From Methylobacterium sp. J-088 (GTDB lineage Bacteria > Pseudomonadota > Alphaproteobacteria > Rhizobiales > Beijerinckiaceae): 36,687 bases of DNA. The stretch lies in the NCBI RefSeq assembly GCF_022829295.1, contig NZ_JAKSYH010000216.1, forward strand, positions 1 through 36,687, read 5' to 3'. This document shows positions 31,913 to 36,687 of the stretch, in pieces. The notes beneath the pieces were generated by a model. That model saw only the letters and a list, made by a program, of their open reading frames with translations. It had not been told where the DNA came from and did not search any database. How positions within the stretch are numbered: the stretch's first letter is position 1; the number at the start of each line of letters is the position of its first letter. A program made the position numbers and the translations under genes.

Positions 31913-32523
31913 TAGTAGGTCGGGCAGGCCACGCCGCCCGGCATGACGATCTCGTTGATGGTCCGCTGCGACCATGGGATCTGCCGGGTGAAGGTCAGAC
32001 CGCGCGCACCGAAGATCCAACGGTAGAGGGCGCTGCCGATGATCGGCGTGTAGGCCATCGACACCTCCGCCAGGATGTAGCGCGCCCCGTCGAACTGATA
32101 GGCGGCCGGCGTAGCCGGCAAACCGTTCGTCCCGTTGATCTGCTGGGCGGGGCGCTGGGTCGCGTTCTGGGGCCAGCTGGAGCACACGCCGCCGTAGAGG
32201 GTGCCGTAGACCGACTCGACGCCCATGGCGTTGACGACGATCTGGAGGCCCGAAGCGTCCAGCGGCCGGAGGATCGCGGTCGCCGCGCCGGCGATCGTCG
32301 TCATGTCGGCGGCGGAGGGTTTCGGGTTGTCGGCGCGCCCCGAGAGGTCGGCCAGCGTGCGGGCGAACAACGTCAGCTTGCGGTTCGCATCGAGGACGCG
32401 GGTCAACTCGACGGTGCCGAAGTAGATGGCGATCAGCACCGGGAGAACCAGGGCGAACTCGACCGCGGCGATGCCCCGCCCGTCGGCCCGGAAGCGTTTC
32501 AGGGTCTGCGAGAGGGCGGTCAT
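31912..32523 (-). CDS. TadE/TadG-like pilus assembly protein
   Basis: The start is the ATG at 32523 or the adjoining GTG at 32526; the GTGATG overlaps the stop of the upstream TadE-like gene. The product is about 203 residues with a basic N-terminus, then the TadE motif GIAAVEFALVLPVLIAIYFG (about residues 17-36). A pseudopilin-like extracytoplasmic part has a Cys pair (GGVCSSW and VACPTY). TadE proteins are minor pilins of Flp pili, cleaved by TadV. Partner of the next two genes. Confidence 0.88.
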   Translation of the reverse strand: MTALSQTLKRFRADGRGIAAVEFALVLPVLIAIYFGTVELTRVLDANRKLTLFARTLADLSGRADNPKPSAADMTTIAGAATAILRPLDASGLQIVVNAMGVESVYGTLYGGVCSSWPQNATQRPAQQINGTNGLPATPAAYQFDGARYILAEVSMAYTPIIGSALYRWIFGARGLTFTRQIPWSQRTINEIVMPGGVACPTY

Positions 32524-33146
32524 CACGAGCAGACGGACTTGGTGGTGTAGGGCTCGATCTTTAACACGGTCGCGGCCTGGAGCACGCGCCGCTTGTTCGG
32601 CAGGTTTGCCGTCGCCGCGCCGAGGAACGGGAAGAAGACCGGGATGTCGACGGCTGCCTGGACCACCATGATCGAGGACGCTCCGCCGCAGGTGTAGCTC
32701 TGGAAGTTCGGGTTCCAGTCGCTGACGCCGTTGGTGTTGAAGGCGACGGGCGAGACCGTCGTGGCTCCGGCGTAGCTGGCGGCCGGCGTGATGCTGACGC
32801 GGACATTGGCGCAGTTGAAGATCGTCACCCGCGGGGCGCCGTTCGGCTGCGTGCAGATCGCGGTCCGGAACCGGCTCAGCAGTGTCGCCGCGTCGGTCGT
32901 GCCGGCATTCGCGGTCTGGAACGAGCCCGTATAGATCTGGCGCCCGGCCTCGACGACGGCCTGCTGGATGATCTCCTGCTCCCAGGTGACGAGCCCGTTC
33001 TCGAGACAGGCGCCGACCATGGCGAGGAACGGCAGCGCGACGAGCCCGAACTCGACCGCCGTTGCACCGCTCCGCTCAGGCCACAGCCGTGCGGCCGGAT
33101 TTGGCAGCCTCAGCCAATGGCGCGCGACATGATTTGATGTTCTCAC
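32523..33146 (-). CDS. TadE-like minor pilin
   Basis: The 207-residue protein, with a GTG start, shows the TadE N-terminus: SGATAVEFGLVALPFLAMVG (about residues 26-45), then ENGLVTWEQEIIQQAV. Its extracytoplasmic part is rich in Ser, Thr and Asn with paired cysteines (AICTQ, FNCAN, SYTCGG, SVCS). It is first in the leftward set of three Tad-like genes; its 205-base upstream region is A/T-rich. No Tad secretion ATPase, platform protein or prepilin peptidase is in the window. Confidence 0.88.
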   Translation of the reverse strand: MRTSNHVARHWLRLPNPAARLWPERSGATAVEFGLVALPFLAMVGACLENGLVTWEQEIIQQAVVEAGRQIYTGSFQTANAGTTDAATLLSRFRTAICTQPNGAPRVTIFNCANVRVSITPAASYAGATTVSPVAFNTNGVSDWNPNFQSYTCGGASSIMVVQAAVDIPVFFPFLGAATANLPNKRRVLQAATVLKIEPYTTKSVCS

Positions 33147-33351
33147 GGTCCGACCCGTCGGGTTGCGGTACTACAGCCGGATAGACCATGGAAATCTTAC
33201 GTTTTTGCGTATGCGGTCGCGGAAACTAGGGCGGGAGATTGATCACGTTGTATTCTGTGGTTGTATCGCAGAAATTCTTTCAACCAAAGATCTCAATCTC
33301 GCGCTGAGCGGACCGGACCTGTGATCCCGGGCGTGGCGTCTGCGCTGGACC
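33147..33351 (-). promoter_or_regulatory. A/T-rich upstream region of the tad-like genes
   Basis: Between the SpoU gene stop and the TadE start are 205 bases that become A/T-rich at 33190-33300 (cttacgtttttgcgtatgc, gaaattctttcaacc). This is the likely promoter area for the three leftward tad-like genes. No clean -35/-10 pair with correct spacing was found. Confidence 0.4.
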
Positions 33352-34182
33352 TTATCGTTCGACGTCGAGACGCCCCTGGCCGCACGCGATCTCGTGAAGG
33401 GCAATGCCCGCCGCGGTGGCGACGTTGAGGGAATCGAAGCCCGCCGCCATCGGGATGCGGACCGGCCGTGCCCACGCGAGAATCGCCGTATCGAGCCCCG
33501 GCCCCTCCGTGCCCAGGATCAGGAGCGCCCGCTTGGGGGCTGCGTGCTCCTCCAGGGTCTCGGTTGCGCCCGGGCTGAGCGCCAGCGCCTGGAGGTCGAG
33601 CGATTCGGCGAGCTGCAGCCAGTCCTGGTCCACGGCGAGCCGCGCGAAGGGCTGAATCAGTGCGGCGCCGGCCGAGACCCGGATGCTCTTGCGATAGAGC
33701 GGATCGCAGCTCGCGGCGTCGAGGACCACGGCATCCGCCCCGAAGGCGGCGGCGTTGCGGAAGGCGGCACCGACATTGTCGTGGTTGGTCAGGCCCGCGA
33801 GGCCGAGCACCAGGGCCGGCGCGGGCGCGGGCGGCACGAGCGCCGCCGCGTCGGGCTCCGCACCGCGCAGGCCGACCGCCAGCACCCCGCGATGGATCGG
33901 GAAGCCCGCCACGGCGCTCATCACGGCCCGGCTGGCGCGGAAGACCGGCGGCGGCGCAGGGCATGCCGCCACGGCCTCTGTGAGGCCCGGCCACCGTTCC
34001 GGCAGGAGCAGGATCGATTCGGCGCGGAAGCGGCTGCGTCGGCCGAGCAGCAGCCGCAGGGTCACCTCGCCCTCGGCGATGAAGCGCCCGGCGCGGCCCA
34101 CGAGGTCGCGCTCGCGCATGCGGGTGTAGGGTTCGAGGCGCGGATCGTCCGGATCGGTGATCGTCTCCGGAACCGGCTCCAC
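33352..34182 (-). CDS. SpoU/TrmH-family RNA 2'-O-methyltransferase
   Basis: The 276-residue protein, with a GTG start, carries the three SpoU motifs in order: NHDNVGAAFRNAAAFGADAVV (motif 1), LILGTEGPGLD (motif 2) and IPMAAGFDSLNVATAAGIAL (motif 3). They form the knotted SAM-binding fold. An N-terminal RNA substrate-binding region covers residues ~10-90. It methylates a ribose in tRNA or rRNA. It follows the MaoC gene by one base, so the two are co-transcribed. Confidence 0.92.
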   Translation of the reverse strand: MEPVPETITDPDDPRLEPYTRMRERDLVGRAGRFIAEGEVTLRLLLGRRSRFRAESILLLPERWPGLTEAVAACPAPPPVFRASRAVMSAVAGFPIHRGVLAVGLRGAEPDAAALVPPAPAPALVLGLAGLTNHDNVGAAFRNAAAFGADAVVLDAASCDPLYRKSIRVSAGAALIQPFARLAVDQDWLQLAESLDLQALALSPGATETLEEHAAPKRALLILGTEGPGLDTAILAWARPVRIPMAAGFDSLNVATAAGIALHEIACGQGRLDVER

Positions 34183-34183
34183 C

Positions 34184-34657
34184 TCAGCCCTGCTGTCGCT
34201 CGGTGCGGATGGCGAGCGGGTCGGCCTCGGCCTTGGTCGGCACCTTCACCAGTGCCTCGCCGTCGAGGACCGTCTCCCCCGCCACCGAGCACTGGCAGGC
34301 GAGCCGTGCGCGCCGGCGCTCGGGCATCAGCTCGGCGACCGTCACGGTCACCTCCACGACATCGCCGATCCGCACCGGCGCGCGGAAGTTCAGGGTCTGC
34401 GAGATGTAGACCGCGCCCGGTCCCGGCAGGCGGGTGCCGAGCACCGCCGAGATCAGCCCGGCGGTATAGAGGCCGTGGGCGATGCGGGTGCCGAACGGCG
34501 TGCGGGCGGCGAAATGCTCGGACAGGTGGATCGGGTTGCGGTCGCCGGTGATCTCGGCGAAGCCGACCACGTCCGAGGACGCGATGGTCTTCGACAGGGT
34601 CTCCGACAGCCCGACCTCCAGATCCTCGAAAAAGAGAACGCGCAATTCGGGCAGCAT
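34184..34657 (-). CDS. MaoC family (R)-specific enoyl-CoA hydratase-like protein
   Basis: The ATG at 34657 gives 157 residues; a longer frame adds an arginine-rich stretch with no support. The hot-dog hydratase motif is ITGDRNPIHLSEHFAA with the catalytic Asp-His pair, followed by FGTRIAHGLYTAGLISAVLG. PhaJ-type relatives hydrate enoyl-CoA to (R)-3-hydroxyacyl-CoA for polyhydroxyalkanoate synthesis, a use that would fit Methylobacterium. Its stop is one base from the SpoU gene start. Confidence 0.9.
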   Translation of the reverse strand: MLPELRVLFFEDLEVGLSETLSKTIASSDVVGFAEITGDRNPIHLSEHFAARTPFGTRIAHGLYTAGLISAVLGTRLPGPGAVYISQTLNFRAPVRIGDVVEVTVTVAELMPERRRARLACQCSVAGETVLDGEALVKVPTKAEADPLAIRTERQQG

Positions 34658-34842
34658 GACTCGGCAGACCTCCGCTTCCGGCCTGCGACGCCTTGCGCGC
34701 CCGGCCCTCTGCTGGCCTCGCACGATCACGGAATCGAATCCACCCGGACGAAGGCGTAAGAGCCTCGAACTTTCTTGAGGCGCGGGCAGGGTTTTCTCAA
34801 CAGCCCTCGACAGGACTGCCCGGGTCGGCGAAGACGCGCCCC

Positions 34843-35448
34843 GTGATTGCCGATGATGCCGCCCGGCCCGCGCCGCCCGCCCTCCGCCCCGTCGTCGCCC
34901 GTGTGGCGGCGCTGAACCTCGGCTATTTCGGGATCGAGATCGCGGTCGCGCTCGCCATCGGCTCGGTGGCGCTGATCGCCGACAGCCTCGATTTCCTGGA
35001 GGACGCAGCGATCAACCTGTTGATCTTTGCGGGTCTCGGCTGGAGCGCGCGCAACCGCGCCCGCCTCGGCACCGCCATGGCGGGCATCCTGCTCCTGCCG
35101 GCGCTCGCGGGCGCCTGGGCGGCCTATGGGAAAATCTCGGATTTCGTGGCCCCTTCCGCCCTGCCGCTGACCCTTGCCGGGCTCGGGGCGCTCGCCGTGA
35201 ACCTGACCTGCGCCGCCATGCTCGCCCGGCACCGGACCGGCTCGGGCAGCCTGACCCAGGCGGCCTATCTCTCGGCCCGCAACGATGCCTTCGCCAACCT
35301 CGCGATCATCGCGGCCGGGCTGGTGACCGCCCTCTACCCATCGCCCTGGCCGGATCTCGTCGTGGCGGCGGGGATCGCGATCCTCAACGCCGATTCCGCC
35401 GCCGACATCCTCAAGGCTGCGGCGGCCGAGCGCCGGGCCGCCCGGTAA
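34843..35448 (+). CDS. Short cation transporter (CDF-like, membrane domain only)
   Basis: I place the start at the GTG at 34843, giving 201 residues; longer frames start inside the upstream spacer. Five to six hydrophobic spans are seen. Two metal-site-like segments recall the cation diffusion facilitator family: ADSLDFLEDAAINLLI (residues ~45-60) and SARNDAFANLAIIAAG (~143-158). The cytoplasmic C-terminal domain of full CDF proteins (about 300 residues) is missing. It is probably co-transcribed with the metallophosphoesterase gene eight bases downstream. Confidence 0.82.
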   Translation: MIADDAARPAPPALRPVVARVAALNLGYFGIEIAVALAIGSVALIADSLDFLEDAAINLLIFAGLGWSARNRARLGTAMAGILLLPALAGAWAAYGKISDFVAPSALPLTLAGLGALAVNLTCAAMLARHRTGSGSLTQAAYLSARNDAFANLAIIAAGLVTALYPSPWPDLVVAAGIAILNADSAADILKAAAAERRAAR

Positions 35449-35456
35449 TCACAGCC

Positions 35457-36308
35457 ATGCGCATCTTCCCGATCTCGGACCTCCACCTCGAACGGCGCCG
35501 CCTCGACCTGATCGCGCCGCCGACCGAGCCGTTCGACCTGCTCGCCTGCCCGGGCGATCTCTACGAGGGGCATCCCGAGCGCGGCTTGGCGGGTCTGCTG
35601 CACCTCGCGCAGGGGCGGCCCGTCGTGCTGGTCCCGGGCAACCACGAGCGCTACGCGCCGACCGGCGACGGCCGCACCGCGCCGGAACTGCTGGCGGCCC
35701 TGGACTCGGAGGTCGCGCGTCTGAACGGGCTCGGCGCCCGGATCCACCTGCTCCAGCGGGCGCAGGCCTGCGTCATCAATGGGGTGCGCTTCGTCGGCAC
35801 GACCCTGTGGAGCGACTGGACGCTGGCCGGGCGCTGGCTCGACGCCGACACGCCCGGGCGCCCGGAGGATCCGATCGCCTACGCGGCCGCGCGCATGACC
35901 GACCCGGTCACCGGCTCGCGGGAATATCTGGGTTCGATCCGGAAGGCCGGCGGCAGTCCCTGGCAGCCCGCGGACGCGATGGCCGAGCACCAAGCCGAGC
36001 GGGCGGCCCTGCACGCCGCGCTCCGGATCCCGCATGACGGTCCCACCGTGGTGATCACCCACCATCCGGCGAGCCCGCGCGCGGCCGATCGCTACCGGGA
36101 CGAGCCCGGCGTCCCCTGGTGGGTGCCGGCCTTCTACGCCTCCACGGCGCTCGACGACCTCACCGATGCCGAGCGGCCGGATCTCTGGATCTCCGGGCAT
36201 TTCCATGCCGGCCACGACATGGCGGTCGGGCGCTGCCGCTGGGTCTCGAACCCCGTCGAGGGGGCGACCTACCGGCCGGATTTCGTGTTGGGCGTCGGTG
36301 GTGCGTGA
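35457..36308 (+). CDS. Calcineurin-like metallophosphoesterase
   Basis: The 283-residue protein has the metallophosphoesterase motifs in order: ISDLHLE (DxH, about residues 6-12), CPGDLYEG (GD), VPGNHERYA (GNHE), ITHHPAS (about residue 200) and SGHFHAGHD (GHxH). The two-metal site is thus complete. Relatives hydrolyse phosphodiesters such as cyclic nucleotides or act on other small phosphates; the substrate is unknown. It is the last gene before the contig end. Confidence 0.93.
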   Translation: MRIFPISDLHLERRRLDLIAPPTEPFDLLACPGDLYEGHPERGLAGLLHLAQGRPVVLVPGNHERYAPTGDGRTAPELLAALDSEVARLNGLGARIHLLQRAQACVINGVRFVGTTLWSDWTLAGRWLDADTPGRPEDPIAYAAARMTDPVTGSREYLGSIRKAGGSPWQPADAMAEHQAERAALHAALRIPHDGPTVVITHHPASPRAADRYRDEPGVPWWVPAFYASTALDDLTDAERPDLWISGHFHAGHDMAVGRCRWVSNPVEGATYRPDFVLGVGGA

Positions 36309-36599
36309 CGCCGGCAATGCGACGGCAGGCCGAGTTGCGGAGGGCTACGATGTTCCGGCCTCATCGATGAATGGGGTTGCGGGACGACGAGGCGCGTCAC
36401 CCTCCCCCTCGGCGGGGGAGGGTGAGCCGGCCGTCAGGCCGGGTCGGGAGAGGGGAACCCGGCTTCCGAAAAGGCGGAGCCGTTGGGAGGGCTACAGCCT
36501 CGTTCTGAACCGTCGCTCCCCTCTCGCGGGACTTCGTCCCGGCGCGACGCCGTTCGGCGGCCGCACTCCCCGCCAGGGGGTGCGGGGGGGGGCGTGTCC
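36309..36599. other. Intergenic repeat region at the right end
   Basis: No credible gene. Besides the CCCTCCCCC palindrome it carries further purine/pyrimidine arms (gtcgggagaggggaac around 36445 and gctcccctctcgcg around 36515) that can pair with each other, making a larger compound element. G runs at 36583-36592 lie just before the adapter-like end. Confidence 0.5.
36398..36424. repeat. Palindromic repeat, CCCTCCCCC family (copy 3)
   Basis: CACCCTCCCCC at 36398-36408 and GGGGGAGGGTG at 36414-36424 form a perfect 11-bp stem with a 5-base loop. It shares its arms with the copies around 19.6-19.8 kb. It lies 90 bases after the metallophosphoesterase stop. Confidence 0.8.
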
Positions 36600-36687
36600 G
36601 ATCGGGAGAGCGTCGTGTAGGGGAACGCAGCTGAGAGCCGGGTAGCGTCCTGGGGTGTCGCGCTGTGTTCAACGAGACATACAATGT
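36600..36687. other. Sequencing-adapter remnant (contig-end artefact)
   Basis: Bases 36600-36625 match the reverse complement of the Illumina P5/read-1 adapter end (core AGAGCGTCGTGTAGGG, exact) at 24 of 26 positions. The following ~60 bases keep only loose similarity to the rest of the adapter and look like low-quality read tail. This part is unlikely to be genomic, and open frames crossing it should be ignored. Confidence 0.85.

Noticed and set aside
36397..36684. 95-codon leftward open frame at the right end
   Set aside because: Crosses the adapter remnant and palindromic repeats.
1..36687. tRNA, rRNA, CRISPR arrays, transposases or integrases
   Set aside because: None seen on reading both strands; no cloverleaf-like sequence, spaced repeats or mobile-element enzymes.

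Overview
The window is a high-GC alphaproteobacterial chromosome segment, most likely Methylobacterium/Methylorubrum or a close relative. This rests on base composition, a long-chain acyl carrier protein of the AcpXL type, a carotenoid gene set resembling the C30 (staphyloxanthin-like) pathway, Rhizobiales-style intergenic palindromes and small proteins such as the DUF6481-type protein. The genus is inferred; no rRNA or tRNA gene is visible to confirm it.

Region 1 (about 0.7-9.7 kb) holds cell-surface sugar genes. A leftward operon (NAD-dependent epimerase, FAD oxidoreductase, GtrA-type membrane protein) diverges from a rightward operon of a HAD-UbiA fusion, a DprE1-like FAD oxidase and a DprE2-like reductase. 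Together these could make and flip a polyprenyl-phosphoryl D-arabinofuranose donor, as the mycobacterial Rv3789-Rv3791 and Rv3806c genes do. A glycosyltransferase and a SAM methyltransferase follow.

Region 2 (9.9-17.6 kb) is mixed housekeeping: a secreted thermonuclease-fold protein, an AI-2E family permease, an acpXL-fabZXL-fabF2XL trio of the very-long-chain fatty acid (lipid A) system, a cold-shock protein with a long leader, two small proteins, a GNAT acetyltransferase, NAD kinase, CutA and a secreted cupin-like protein. The ketosynthase of the trio lacks the catalytic cysteine and one catalytic histidine.

Region 3 (17.6-27.7 kb) is a carotenoid region in two leftward operons. Operon B reads amidotransferase, CrtP/CrtN-like oxidoreductase, CrtO-like acyltransferase, CrtQ-like glycosyltransferase. 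Operon A reads CrtN-like desaturase, secreted DUF2141 protein, ABC ATPase, ABC permease. Two small rightward genes (a hypothetical protein and a secreted Cache protein) lie between them. The layout suggests synthesis of a glycosylated, acylated carotenoid coupled to an export system.

Region 4 (27.9-36.7 kb) has an MFS carrier divergent from a LysR regulator, three Tad-pilus-like genes (two TadE-like, one TadG-like with a von Willebrand domain), a SpoU-type RNA methyltransferase followed by a MaoC-type hydratase gene, a short cation transporter and a metallophosphoesterase. The last ~90 bases contain a near-exact Illumina adapter segment, so the right end of the window is a contig-end artefact.
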